Below, in pieces: positions 1-9,292 of a DNA stretch of 64,000 bases. A program made the position numbers and the translations under genes. The DNA comes from Planctomycetota bacterium. Its GTDB lineage: Bacteria; Planctomycetota; Planctomycetia; Pirellulales; UBA1268. Numbering within the stretch: the first letter of the stretch is position 1; each line of letters starts with the position of its first letter. The notes under the pieces are model-generated. The model saw nothing but the letters and a program-made list of their open reading frames with translations, was not told the DNA's origin and did no database searches. The stretch covers positions 170,694-234,693 of the forward strand of contig QWOQ01000007.1 of NCBI GenBank assembly GCA_003669585.1. The letters are read 5' to 3'.

Positions 1-95
1 GTTCACAACGTCCCTCTCGCTCGAGAGCTGCCTGAGGGTTCTCCCGGGAACCGATGGCACTTCGCTCGGAAGTGTGAGCCTGGGAGTCTTACGCA
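1..95. other. left edge, no gene recognised
   Basis: No convincing coding end is visible here. Two short inverted repeats are present: CTCTC/GAGAG around positions 14-27, and GGTTC/GAACC at 37-41 and 48-52. Neither is followed by a T-run. The stretch probably carries the leader of the kinase gene that starts at 96, including a GGGAG ribosome-binding sequence at 82-86. Confidence 0.4.
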
Positions 96-1859
96 GTGCC
101 TTCTCTTTTCGTTATTCAGGGTCAAAATAAAGGCACGCGGTACGACCTGTTGTCGCACTCAGGGGCAATCAGTATCGGGCGAGAATCGGCAAACCATATT
201 CAGCTACGAGATAATGAAGCCTCTCGGAGACACGCAGAGGTCTCTCGAGTTGGCGAATTTTTTGTGATCTGTGACCTCAACAGTTCCAACGGAACGTTTG
301 TCAATAAACAAAAAATTGAGAAGGCCGAACTTTCAAGTGGCGATCAGTTGCAGATTGGTCGCACGTTGCTGGTCTATTCAGGAGATACCGAGGAACTCGA
401 TTCAATTGATCTCGTCGACATTGTTCCGTCTCACGCTGACGGTTCACGCATCATTCGATCTCTTCCGGAGGATGACATTGACAACCTTGTCATCAGACAG
501 GGCCCCGACGACACGCAGAACCTACGGCTATCCAACGCCCGAAAAAGCCTTCAGGTAATGTATCGAACGGCGCTTGCCGTCAGTCATACGCTCGACATCG
601 ACGAACTTCTCCGACGTATTTTGGAACTTGTTTTTGATTGGATCAATGCTGATCGTGGATGCATCATGCTCAAAGATCCCATCTCTGGTGCACTCGAAGC
701 GCGTGCGAGGCGCGATCGTGCTGGGGTCTCTTCCGGCAGCTCGATGACGATCAGCCGAACCATTCTCGACTACGTTCTTGAGCGGCGGGAGGGCGTTCTT
801 ACAAGTGATGCACAGGACGATGAACGATTTAGCTCCGGCAACAGTGTGATGCAAAGCGGAATCCGAGAAGCAATTTGCGTGCCGATGCAGGGGCGTTATG
901 GAACGGTCGGCGCACTCTATGTTGACACCACCACGCCACTTTCGGAGGTCGTCGAAAGCAGTTCTCCTCGATTTACAGAGGAACACCTCAAGCTTTTAAT
1001 CGCCATTGCACACCAAGCAGCCCTGGCCGTCGAAGACACCAACTATTACTCCGCCATGATTCAGTCGGAGCGACTTGCTGCCGTCGGCCAGACGGTTGCC
1101 ACGCTCTCCCATCACATCAAAAATATCCTGCAGGGAATACGGGGCGGAAGCTATTTGATCGAAATGGGGCTCAACGATCACGACGAGGTTGTTCTTCGCA
1201 AGGGATGGTCAATTGTCGATCGCAATCAGCAAAAAATATCGTCCTTGGTTATGGACATGCTTTCCTTCGGCAAGACACGAGAACCAGAGATGCTGCCATC
1301 CAATCTCATCGAGGTTGTGGCTGAGGTCATCGATACAGTGCGCCAGCGTGCAACCGATGCGGGAATCGAAATTGTTTGGAACCCTCACGCAAACATGCAA
1401 TTCCTCAAGTTTGATCCTGACGGACTCTCCAGAGCCATCTTAAATGTTGTGACCAATGCGATTGATGCCGCACAGGATCGCCCCGACCCGAAAGTCTGTA
1501 TCACGGTTGAACTCGATCGGAGCAACAACACAGCGAGTGTTATCGTCAGTGACAATGGCGAAGGCATTCATGCTCAAGCACTTCCTAATATCTTCGTTCC
1601 ATTTGTTTCCACCAAAGGTTCTCGCGGCACCGGCCTGGGTCTTGCCGTGAGCCAAAAAATTCTGAAAGAGCACGGTGGAGATATCAACGTTACCAGTTCG
1701 CCCGGCAGCGGAAGCACGTTTAGGCTTGAATTTCCATTGATTGAGGTGGACCCGCATCCCGACCAATCAAAAAAATTGGACACTCTTGCGGAGGACCAGC
1801 AGCCAGATGGTCCAGCCACGCGGCTCGGTGAACCTCCTTCACCCGACCTATTTTCCTGA
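96..1859 (+). CDS. FHA-GAF sensor histidine kinase
   Basis: Cytosolic signalling kinase of 587 residues with no membrane segment. An FHA domain, which binds phosphothreonine peptides, spans about residues 5-95, with GRE at 28-30, SRRH at 43-46 and NSSNGTF at 62-68. A GAF sensor domain follows at about 155-315. The dimerisation/phosphoacceptor helix carries SHHIKN at 338-343. The ATPase domain has an N box near 450-459, DNGEG at 486-490 and GTGLGL at 511-516. The start is GTG, chosen because GGGAG lies 9 nt upstream and the FHA domain begins at once. H339 is the likely phosphorylated residue; the acidic residue that normally follows it is replaced by a second histidine. No receiver protein is encoded nearby, so the partner is unknown. 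FHA could bring a Ser/Thr-kinase signal into a two-component pathway, which is inference. Confidence 0.9.
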   Translation: MPSLFVIQGQNKGTRYDLLSHSGAISIGRESANHIQLRDNEASRRHAEVSRVGEFFVICDLNSSNGTFVNKQKIEKAELSSGDQLQIGRTLLVYSGDTEELDSIDLVDIVPSHADGSRIIRSLPEDDIDNLVIRQGPDDTQNLRLSNARKSLQVMYRTALAVSHTLDIDELLRRILELVFDWINADRGCIMLKDPISGALEARARRDRAGVSSGSSMTISRTILDYVLERREGVLTSDAQDDERFSSGNSVMQSGIREAICVPMQGRYGTVGALYVDTTTPLSEVVESSSPRFTEEHLKLLIAIAHQAALAVEDTNYYSAMIQSERLAAVGQTVATLSHHIKNILQGIRGGSYLIEMGLNDHDEVVLRKGWSIVDRNQQKISSLVMDMLSFGKTREPEMLPSNLIEVVAEVIDTVRQRATDAGIEIVWNPHANMQFLKFDPDGLSRAILNVVTNAIDAAQDRPDPKVCITVELDRSNNTASVIVSDNGEGIHAQALPNIFVPFVSTKGSRGTGLGLAVSQKILKEHGGDINVTSSPGSGSTFRLEFPLIEVDPHPDQSKKLDTLAEDQQPDGPATRLGEPPSPDLFS

Positions 1860-1872
1860 TCGATCGGATGAA

Positions 1873-2880
1873 TTAGGAGTCGCGTGATTTTCCAAACGTG
1901 CGAAGAATGGTAAGAAGATTTTGCATATCTTCTGGCAGTGGCGCCTCAAATGTCATCGCTTCTCCGGAAAAAGGATGTTGGATTGAAAGCTTCGCGGCAT
2001 GCAAGGCCTGTCGCCCAAGAAGTGGTGGTCCGTCAGGTGGATCACCGTAAAATCCGGCGGGCACTCCCCTTCGACCACTGTAGAGCGCATCTCCAAGAAC
2101 TGGCGATCCAATCGCGGCGAGGTGGACGCGAAGCTGATGCGTTCGGCCTGTTTTGGGCGAGAGACGCACCAACGCACTCTTCCAAAAACGTTCGAGTACC
2201 TCAAAGCGTGTCTGAGCGGAACGACTCGTAGGATGATCGCGGCGTACAGCCATCTTCTCCCGCTGATACGGATGGATGCCAATCGGTAAGTCGATCTCAT
2301 CACGGTCTAGATCGGGCTGTCCCTGCGTGATCGCAAGATATGTTTTCTCGACGCTTCGACTCTCAAACTGTTTTGCAAGTTTATGATGCGATTCTTCTGA
2401 TCGTGCCACGATAATTACGCCACTGGTATCGCGGTCGAGTCGATGCACAATTCCAGGGCGTACCGGACCACCAACCGTCGAGAGTCCACCACTTTCGAGG
2501 TGCCATTTAAGGGCTCCCGCGAGCGTCCCTTGCCAGTTTCCTTTGGCCGGATGCACCACCATGCCAGCCGGTTTATTGACAACTGCTATTGCCTCGTCGA
2601 GATAGAGAAACTCAAGAGGAATCTCTTCGGCTGCGGGGCCAGTGCGGGGTGGTTCTGGAATTTCAAACTGGATTCGATGGCCCGATTTCAAAATGTGTGA
2701 TGCCTTCACCGTCACGCCATCGATTCGAACCGCTCCACGATCGATGGCGCGTCTCACGCTGGTGCGGCTGAACTGAGGGAATTCTCGAACGAGAAACTGA
2801 TCCACCCGCACGCCAGCTCTCTCGGCATCAACCACCCGTAAAACTGTATCACCAGGACGATCATCTTCAGGATCCGACAT
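1873..2880 (-). CDS. rluD: RluD-type 23S rRNA pseudouridine synthase
   Basis: Converts uridine to pseudouridine, probably in 23S rRNA. The 335-residue protein has an N-terminal S4 RNA-binding domain (about 24-75) followed by the RluA/RluD catalytic domain. The HRLDRDTSG motif sits at 146-154 with catalytic Asp149, and VNKPAG is at 101-106. The frame stays open for 68 more codons upstream, but the ATG at 2880 is the likely start: AAGGA lies 10 nt before it and family similarity begins there. It follows the TPR membrane protein by 28 nt on the same strand, so the two are probably cotranscribed. The stop faces the histidine kinase stop with only 13 nt between. The exact RNA target cannot be told from sequence; a second, shorter RluA-type enzyme lies at 60470-61204. 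Confidence 0.9.
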   Translation of the reverse strand: MSDPEDDRPGDTVLRVVDAERAGVRVDQFLVREFPQFSRTSVRRAIDRGAVRIDGVTVKASHILKSGHRIQFEIPEPPRTGPAAEEIPLEFLYLDEAIAVVNKPAGMVVHPAKGNWQGTLAGALKWHLESGGLSTVGGPVRPGIVHRLDRDTSGVIIVARSEESHHKLAKQFESRSVEKTYLAITQGQPDLDRDEIDLPIGIHPYQREKMAVRRDHPTSRSAQTRFEVLERFWKSALVRLSPKTGRTHQLRVHLAAIGSPVLGDALYSGRRGVPAGFYGDPPDGPPLLGRQALHAAKLSIQHPFSGEAMTFEAPLPEDMQNLLTILRTFGKSRDS

Positions 2881-2908
2881 GATCAATCGATCCTTTGTGA
2901 CAAAACGC

Positions 2909-3718
2909 CTACTTGGCGTCAGGAGAGGGAGTTTGTTCAGTTGGCTTGTCGGTGGCACCATCAGCCGGTGGAGTCTCGTCGGAGTCTGGCGCTTTTTGCG
3001 ACAACGGCTTTTCCGAGCCCTCTTCCGAGATTGCTGGTTCTGAAGGAATCGCTTTGGTCTCGATCGCAGCAGGGGCCATCTCATCCAAGGGAGAAGTCAC
3101 TGGGGGAGCAACCTCTTGAGCAGCAAACCATTCATACCAGTTTCTGGCGTCATCTCCTTTGAGAGAATCCGCTCGTCGAGCACTGAGAGACGCAAGGGCA
3201 CCGGAAGGAAAATCAGTGGATACGGCCTGATAGCCGCGTATGGCTTCATCAATTTCGCCCAGCGATTCTCTCGACTTTGCAAGACCAAAGACTGCTCGTT
3301 CGGCAAGCATTCCTTGAGGACGTTCGGCGACTACTTGCGAATAGAGTTCGACGGCTGTTCTCAACCGCTCCTGAGATTTTTCTCTATTTGAAAATGCTGT
3401 GTTTGTTCCTTCTGTCAAGGCAATGTCTCCGAGCACGACCCTGCTCCAGCCAGCGGCAGGCGAATCTGGATATCGAACGAGAACCTCCTCAAAAGCTTCT
3501 GGGGTTCCTTGAGAAAGAGCCACTAAAAAAGATTCCCAAGCTGCTTCGCGTGTGGTGCGGGTTCTCGAAGAGATCAGTATTCCTGAGGCAATCAACAATA
3601 ATCCAAGCACACCTATACCGAGAAATGTTCTGACATGAGGTCGTACCCGATCCATCATGCTACCGACTGAGTCGACGAGATCATTCTCTTGGAGTTCGTG
3701 ACGCCGATCATTTTTCAT
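2909..3718 (-). CDS. membrane-anchored TPR protein (YfgM-like)
   Basis: 269-residue protein with a cytosolic N-terminus, one membrane helix at about residues 32-50, and an exported region holding two or three degenerate tetratricopeptide repeats (about 60-190), among them a YPDSPAAGW and a FPSGALA segment. The last 60 residues are low complexity, rich in Pro, Ser and Glu. The layout resembles YfgM/TPR_21 proteins that assist periplasmic chaperone networks, but the resemblance is architectural only. GAGAGG lies about 9 nt before the ATG. It is the first gene of a probable two-gene unit with the RluD-like enzyme. Its direct role is unknown. Confidence 0.7.
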   Translation of the reverse strand: MKNDRRHELQENDLVDSVGSMMDRVRPHVRTFLGIGVLGLLLIASGILISSRTRTTREAAWESFLVALSQGTPEAFEEVLVRYPDSPAAGWSRVVLGDIALTEGTNTAFSNREKSQERLRTAVELYSQVVAERPQGMLAERAVFGLAKSRESLGEIDEAIRGYQAVSTDFPSGALASLSARRADSLKGDDARNWYEWFAAQEVAPPVTSPLDEMAPAAIETKAIPSEPAISEEGSEKPLSQKAPDSDETPPADGATDKPTEQTPSPDAK

Positions 3719-4029
3719 CGTGGAAGCCTCTCAATTTGAAAATCTGCATCTGCACAAAAATTAGAAATGTCAGCACCTCTGGAATCCCGTCACGCCGATT
3801 TCGAGACCACAAAGGTTCTCGCAGTGTAGAAGTGATCGAAAAGCTGGGTCAAGACGATGATTTTTTGAGGCTCTTACGTTCCAACGTTCTTCAAGAGCCC
3901 GTGTGGTACATTTTTCATTTCGCGAATCGGTTTTTTTAACAACGCTCCAGAACAAAGCCTGAAGGTTCTCTGAAAATATTCTTTCTAAGAATTTTTTTAC
4001 GAGACTTTTAAGAGCATTGATTTCTCATT
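3719..4029. other. divergent intergenic region
   Basis: About 310 bases between the divergent TPR-protein and helicase genes. It should hold both promoters, but I see no hexamer pair good enough to call. An inverted repeat pairs GGCTCTT (3869-3875) with AAGAGCC (3893-3899), and an inner ACGTT/AACGT stem extends it. It has no T-run in either direction that would fit a terminator, so an operator is as likely. A short open frame at 3736-3939 has no ribosome-binding site or protein-like composition. Confidence 0.4.
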
Positions 4030-6093
4030 ATGTCTTCACACGGTCTCAATTCCGCACAGCACAAGGCTGTTTATGCTCCCGCAGGGCCGCTCTTGGTCCT
4101 CGCTGGCGCTGGCACCGGCAAGACACGAGTCGTTCTGGCACGGATTGCAGAATTGGTTCATCGCGGTACCAAACCCGAACGGATTCTTGCCGTCACTTTC
4201 ACCAACAAAGCCGCAAGAGAGATGCTTGCACGATGCACCATTGGTCGAAACAAAAATGATGCGCGGCCTGAAATTTCAACTATTCATTCGCTCTCGGCCC
4301 GCATTCTCAGACGACATGCATCGTTGATGGGATATCCAGAGCGATTTGCCATTATCGACCGATCTGAACAGGAATCGGTTGCTCGAAGAGTCCTCAAGGA
4401 ACTCAAAGTTGCAGACGTGCAGTTGCGACCGGGTGACCTCGTTGATCGAGTGAGCCGCTGGAAAAGCGCGGCCGTGCGGCCCGACGGTGCCTTGGATTCT
4501 GCCGAAGACGATACTGCAAATCTTGCCGCACTCGGATACCGACGATACCAGCAGGCGCTTCGAACAGTTGGCGCCGTCGACTTCGATGACTTGCTGCTTG
4601 TGGTCGATGAACTCTTTACCATGCACGAAACGGCACGCAAAGCGGAGGCGCGACGCTTCGATCATCTACTCGTCGATGAGTATCAGGATACCAGTCGCGT
4701 TCAGGAGAGGATTTTGGCGTCACTTGCTCGCGATCATGGAAGCATCTGTGTTGTGGGTGATGATGATCAGGCAATCTACGGGTGGCGCGGTGCGCAAGTT
4801 TCCCACATTCTTGAATTCGCATCTCGTTGGAAACATGCTTCCACCATTCGTCTTGAAGAGAACTATCGATCCACTCCAGAAATCATCGCTGCCGCGAATC
4901 GGCTCATTGGCTGCAATCATTCGAGACATGGGAAAACGCTTCGGGCCACGCTTCCATCAGGTCCACCCCCAGTCGTCATGCAGGCCAATGATGATGTCGA
5001 TGAGGCGCGTCGAGTTGTGAGCGAACTTGAAAATCGAATTCAGATTGGGGAACTCGAACCCGCTGAAGCAGCTATTCTTGTTCGAACCGGAGAACAAACT
5101 CGCGTCCTTGAGCAGGAACTCCGCCGCAGAAACGTTCCTTATGAGTTAATCGGGAGCCACTCCTTCTTTGATCGTCGCGAAGTGCGAGATGTCATGGCAT
5201 GGCTAAGACTTTTAGTCGATCCGGACGACGACATGGCCTTGTCGCGTATTGTCAATGTTCCACCGCGTGGTCTGGGCCAACAAACACTTGAGCGGCTGTT
5301 GCACGCTGCGAGCGAAACTGGAAAAAGTCTCTGGAAAACGATGCTCGTCGCTCGCGATGCTCATTCTCTTTCAAACGCTGCGCAACAGGGAATTTGTGCT
5401 CTTGAACAGGTGATTGAACAGGCTGAACAGGCATTTATTCAACTACCACCCTCGGAAGTGCTTCGCCGAACGCTTGAAACAACTCGATACCGCCGCCATC
5501 TCGAAGATGCTTACGAAGATCCCCTCGAAAAGATTTCGCGTTGGGCTATTGTTGAGGAGTTTTGTCAGTCTCTTACTGCTTTTGAAGTCGAGCGAAAACG
5601 AATATCCGACAAGAAAACGCTCGCACGAACGTTTCTCGATGAGATGCTCTTGGAAGCACGTGAAACAGAACGCTTTAAGCAGGAACAGCTGAAGGGGAAA
5701 TCGGTTCGCTTGATGACCATCCACGCAGCAAAAGGACTTGAGTTTGATTCGGTATGGATGGTTGGGGTTGAGGAGGGACTTCTGCCGCATCACCGCGCGC
5801 TCGGTGAGGATCTTCACGGCATCGATGAGGAACGTCGACTGTGCTACGTGGGAGTCACTCGCGCGCGAAAACGACTTTGCTTGAGCCTCGCTCTCACCCG
5901 GTCTAAGTGGGGTAAAAAGAAACGCTGTCGTCCGAGTCGATTTCTTTACGAACTCACCGGCCAACCCGAGCGATTCGTCAACGACGAATTGGAGGCAGCT
6001 CCCACCACGCCACGGGTGCAGACGTCTGTGCGCAGCAAACGATCTCGCTCCCGCTCTTCCTCATCAGCAAAAAAGTCTACCGGTCGCTCCTGA
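4030..6093 (+). CDS. UvrD/PcrA-type superfamily 1A DNA helicase
   Basis: ATP-driven 3'-5' DNA helicase for repair and replication, 687 residues. Q motif LNSAQ lies at 6-10, Walker A AGAGTGKT at 25-32, motif II DEYQDT near 216-221, motif III GDDDQAIYGWRGA near 240-252, motif V TIHAAKGLEF near 564-573 and motif VI VGVTRARKRL near 607-616. The length and motif set fit PcrA/UvrD/Rep; nothing present distinguishes the three. The C-terminal 40 residues are a Ser/Arg/Lys-rich tail without the usual hydrophobic PcrA tail motif. The ATG is the first in frame; Shine-Dalgarno support is weak. It converges with the aldehyde dehydrogenase gene, with 12 nt between the stops. Confidence 0.92.
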   Translation: MSSHGLNSAQHKAVYAPAGPLLVLAGAGTGKTRVVLARIAELVHRGTKPERILAVTFTNKAAREMLARCTIGRNKNDARPEISTIHSLSARILRRHASLMGYPERFAIIDRSEQESVARRVLKELKVADVQLRPGDLVDRVSRWKSAAVRPDGALDSAEDDTANLAALGYRRYQQALRTVGAVDFDDLLLVVDELFTMHETARKAEARRFDHLLVDEYQDTSRVQERILASLARDHGSICVVGDDDQAIYGWRGAQVSHILEFASRWKHASTIRLEENYRSTPEIIAAANRLIGCNHSRHGKTLRATLPSGPPPVVMQANDDVDEARRVVSELENRIQIGELEPAEAAILVRTGEQTRVLEQELRRRNVPYELIGSHSFFDRREVRDVMAWLRLLVDPDDDMALSRIVNVPPRGLGQQTLERLLHAASETGKSLWKTMLVARDAHSLSNAAQQGICALEQVIEQAEQAFIQLPPSEVLRRTLETTRYRRHLEDAYEDPLEKISRWAIVEEFCQSLTAFEVERKRISDKKTLARTFLDEMLLEARETERFKQEQLKGKSVRLMTIHAAKGLEFDSVWMVGVEEGLLPHHRALGEDLHGIDEERRLCYVGVTRARKRLCLSLALTRSKWGKKKRCRPSRFLYELTGQPERFVNDELEAAPTTPRVQTSVRSKRSRSRSSSSAKKSTGRS

Positions 6094-6105
6094 TACTTCG
6101 ATCGT

Positions 6106-7797
6106 TCAGCCTCGGAGTACATCTGGAAACATGCGTACAATATTCCAAAGGCCTCCCTTGTCATAAAGTCGCAGCAAACCTTGCGCAAGGGCGGCGCCTC
6201 GTGAATGCCAAGGAAACCAGGGTGGGGTCTCTGAAGAACAAAGTGGACCGGTGATCCGAGACGTACGAACTCCGGGTAGAAAAAGAGGATTATGAACTCT
6301 TCCAATCCCACTCTCTGGCGACTCCGGCGTAGCCCCCGGAAATCCTCCCCATGGAACATTCCCAAAACTGTACGCAAGCGCTGACCAACAGTTGACTGAA
6401 ACGACTCCGTATCGAAGAGCATTCAGCATTGACTCAACGTCGGCGGAATCGGTGAGAGAGAGGCCTGTCGGAACTGTTACGCTTGCCACAAGTGTTCCTG
6501 CAACGGACTCCGTGAATGCAATGGCACGGCGGCACCAGTCGCCACAGTCGGCCGCATCAAGGCGAATTTCCCCACAGGCAGGAAGAAACCACTCCTTGTC
6601 AAACCAATGTCGGTGTAACTGCAAAGACAAATCAGTCTTTAATGTCCAAGGTAGTGTTCCATTCTCCGGAGACTTCTCGCCTGTGAGTGTCTCCCACGCC
6701 GCAGAGGATCCAGGATACCAAGCAACTCGAGGCGGAAATGACCGAAGCCTCTCTTGGAGAATTGAACAAAATAAATCACGTTGGGGCCAACGCGAACAGG
6801 TAATGACGAGCTTCGTAGAGATGCAGTTCAATGATGCGTTATGAATGATTGAAGCCGCAACCATATCGGCCTGTCGACCAAGTGCCTTGCGGGAATAGCA
6901 ACCGGGAACAATAAGCCACGGTGAGACATTTCCGAGTTCACAAGAAAGCGACGGTGGATTCGAGACTGACTCACACACTTTTTGAACCTGAGCAAAGGTA
7001 TGCTGCGATCCAGTCAGATGAACATGCGATACTCTCGATAAACGAACTGCCTCTGATGCAATCTCGGGTCCGCCAGCAACAATGATCAGAAGTCCGGCAT
7101 CAACGAGAGGGCTCAGTGCATTTTGAAGTGGCATAACAAGCGAGGCATGAAGCGGATGAAGTTTTAAAAGCACCGCGCGTCCATATTCAAAAATCTGCGA
7201 AATGGCATCGTTTGGCCCGAGTCCCGTTACATTGCCGGCTCCTAATACAAGTGCAGTGCCACCGCACCGTGGTTGATGCCTCGCTTTTTCCTGCCAACTC
7301 TCGCGAAAAGCGTTCATGCGTGATTTCGCATCACGTCCACGAGTTTCGAAGTCTGTATCGCAGCAAACCGTAGCGCAGTGCCCTCGAAAAATCAGACCAT
7401 CCCAAAGCCCAATCCGGGGTGTGGGCATGACTCTCACTCGGATGCTGCCATCCGAATGAGCGTGCGAGGATGTGAGCCATTGCGGCGTGCCACGTTGAGC
7501 TATTTCATCCAGCGCCGCTGCTGTCAGAAGCAGCAATCGCAGCGTCACCAGCGGACCAGTCGCAATTTCTTCAGCAAGCGATACGTCTGCTGCAGTGTTT
7601 ACCACACTCCATTGTTCTTGTATTCCATTTTGTTTTAGTCGAACACCTTCGAGAGACCACGCTCGACTGCCACGTGCGACGCACCGTGCTGTTGCACGCG
7701 CCAACTCAGATCGCTCCGAAGGAGTTTTGGAGACAAAGTGATCCGCTGCGCATTGCAATCGGTCAAACATCTCTTTGGGCGTAGCCTGAGCAGTCAT
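6106..7797 (-). CDS. divergent aldehyde dehydrogenase family protein
   Basis: 563-residue member of the NAD(P)-dependent aldehyde dehydrogenase superfamily, cytosolic. The cofactor-binding region contains GAGNVTGLGPND, where families normally have an N-Y-P type loop. The LTGS turn, the base Glu287 in CELGNVSP and the nucleophile Cys325 in NASLNCIS are all present, so activity is plausible. The N-terminal 110 residues match nothing I recognise, and overall similarity to well-known ALDH subfamilies is low, so the substrate cannot be guessed. It lies 81 nt downstream of mnmE on the same strand. The gap holds an inverted repeat (7847-7866), so it may be transcribed separately. Confidence 0.8.
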   Translation of the reverse strand: MTAQATPKEMFDRLQCAADHFVSKTPSERSELARATARCVARGSRAWSLEGVRLKQNGIQEQWSVVNTAADVSLAEEIATGPLVTLRLLLLTAAALDEIAQRGTPQWLTSSHAHSDGSIRVRVMPTPRIGLWDGLIFRGHCATVCCDTDFETRGRDAKSRMNAFRESWQEKARHQPRCGGTALVLGAGNVTGLGPNDAISQIFEYGRAVLLKLHPLHASLVMPLQNALSPLVDAGLLIIVAGGPEIASEAVRLSRVSHVHLTGSQHTFAQVQKVCESVSNPPSLSCELGNVSPWLIVPGCYSRKALGRQADMVAASIIHNASLNCISTKLVITCSRWPQRDLFCSILQERLRSFPPRVAWYPGSSAAWETLTGEKSPENGTLPWTLKTDLSLQLHRHWFDKEWFLPACGEIRLDAADCGDWCRRAIAFTESVAGTLVASVTVPTGLSLTDSADVESMLNALRYGVVSVNCWSALAYSFGNVPWGGFPGATPESPESGIGRVHNPLFLPGVRTSRITGPLCSSETPPWFPWHSRGAALAQGLLRLYDKGGLWNIVRMFPDVLRG

Positions 7798-7878
7798 TCA
7801 CTCACGATTCACTTTCAAGCAAGACTTTTTCATGTCCTCGAGACCTTCAGAATGTTGATATTCTGAGACAAACAATAC

Positions 7879-9273
7879 TTACTTTCCGATGCAATGCCGG
7901 GAAAACATTCGATCGAGAATCTCTTCGTCAATGACGCGGCCCGTGACCATCGCCATCGCAGAGATTGCTCTTCCCAGATGGCTTGCGACCACTGCCTCGT
8001 CGTGTTCAATCGTGAGCGATACTTTTGCAGCCGTCATTGCCACAAACGCCTCCGCAAGACCTTCCCTGAGATGCTGGGAAATGCTGCCGCTCCCTCCGTT
8101 TTGCCCTGAGACACTCAAAGCAATCTGACGACGAATCCGATCAATTGATTCCTGAGAATGAATGCTGACGCCTATTTCATTATGACGAGTGTGAATGGGG
8201 CCATTCGTCTGGTGTACGTCACCTGCCTCCGGCGCAAGATCAATCCGGGTGCGAACTCTGATAACAGTTGCCCGAGTTGAATGTCCTTCCATGCAAGGTT
8301 CGTCAACGTCAGCATACGCGTCATGACAATCGAGAATAATATCTGCCGTAGCAATCTGTTCGATTGCCTGCCTGCGCGCCTCTTGCTTTACAGAATCTGT
8401 TGAAAAAGGTTCGTCGATGCCAGCACTATCAACAATCGTACATTCAACGCCGTGTATCGAGAGCGTTGCAGTGAGCCAATCGCGAGTCGTAAAGGCCTCG
8501 TCAGCAACAAGCGATTGATTGTGCCCAAGAATCGCATTGAACAAACTGCTCTTTCCAATATTGGACCGACCAACGAGTACGACCCGAGGAAGAGAGCCAG
8601 TTGCGGACGCATCGCGAACGTCAAATTCCAGAGATACGTTTTGCAGTTCCCCGAGAATGTTTTCGACTCTATGAAGAAGCTCTGTATGCAAAGCGATATC
8701 GGCATGCTCATCGGAAAAGTCGATCATGGCTTCGATATCGCCGGCCATATCCAGGATTGTGCTGCGAGTCTGTTCGAGTCGTGCACCGAGTCCTCCTGCC
8801 ATGCGATCAAGCGCAGACGTCAACTGCTGTGGGGTTTGGGAGTCGACAACACTTAGAATCGACTCGGCCTGCACAAGATCCAAGCGACCAGCAAGAAAAG
8901 CACGCAGCGTAAACTCCCCACCACGCGCGATCCGTCCGCCTTTGTCGCAGATGGCGCCCACCACTGCATCGACCAGCGGCATGCTATGAGGCAGTTGAAT
9001 TTCGGCCAACGGCGCACCGATCGGCCCGCTCTCCCCCGGCCAATAGAGAATGTCCAGTTCGAGTGGTCCCCACTGGCTTCCCAATGATTTTTCTGAAAGT
9101 CGAACCCTGATCAGTGCTCCTGGGCCTTTTGATCTGGAAAGCCCGCCGCAAAGATCGTCAAACAGTTCCAGCAGAACTCTCGAAAGCCCCTCACCGGCAA
9201 CCCGGACGATCTGCCGCGATGAGAATCCGATCGCGGTTGCTCGAGCGACAATCAGATCGTTGGTATTCCACAT
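7879..9273 (-). CDS. mnmE: tRNA modification GTPase MnmE
   Basis: With MnmG, MnmE makes the 5-carboxymethylaminomethyl modification at wobble U34 of several tRNAs. The 464-residue protein has the N-terminal tetrahydrofolate-binding domain (about 1-120), a helical domain with the G domain inserted from about residue 230, and the C-terminal CIGK ending whose Cys is conserved in the family. G1 reads GRSNIGKSS, G2 TTRD and G3 DSAGI. The G4 guanine-specificity motif NKxD is replaced by TRID (8239-8250), which is unusual. It follows yidC by 19 nt, the classic yidC-mnmE order, so the two are very likely one operon. The ATG at 9273 has a GGTGG sequence just upstream. Confidence 0.93.
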   Translation of the reverse strand: MWNTNDLIVARATAIGFSSRQIVRVAGEGLSRVLLELFDDLCGGLSRSKGPGALIRVRLSEKSLGSQWGPLELDILYWPGESGPIGAPLAEIQLPHSMPLVDAVVGAICDKGGRIARGGEFTLRAFLAGRLDLVQAESILSVVDSQTPQQLTSALDRMAGGLGARLEQTRSTILDMAGDIEAMIDFSDEHADIALHTELLHRVENILGELQNVSLEFDVRDASATGSLPRVVLVGRSNIGKSSLFNAILGHNQSLVADEAFTTRDWLTATLSIHGVECTIVDSAGIDEPFSTDSVKQEARRQAIEQIATADIILDCHDAYADVDEPCMEGHSTRATVIRVRTRIDLAPEAGDVHQTNGPIHTRHNEIGVSIHSQESIDRIRRQIALSVSGQNGGSGSISQHLREGLAEAFVAMTAAKVSLTIEHDEAVVASHLGRAISAMAMVTGRVIDEEILDRMFSRHCIGK

Positions 9274-9292
9274 CCGCCACCATTATTACTCT

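Noticed and set aside
3869..3899. GGCTCTT/AAGAGCC hairpin before the helicase gene as a terminator
   Set aside because: The T-run lies on the wrong side for both strands.
7847..7866. Perfect 7-bp inverted repeat after mnmE (TCAGAAT/ATTCTGA)
   Set aside because: No T-run follows on either strand, so not called a terminator; A/T-rich and possibly chance.
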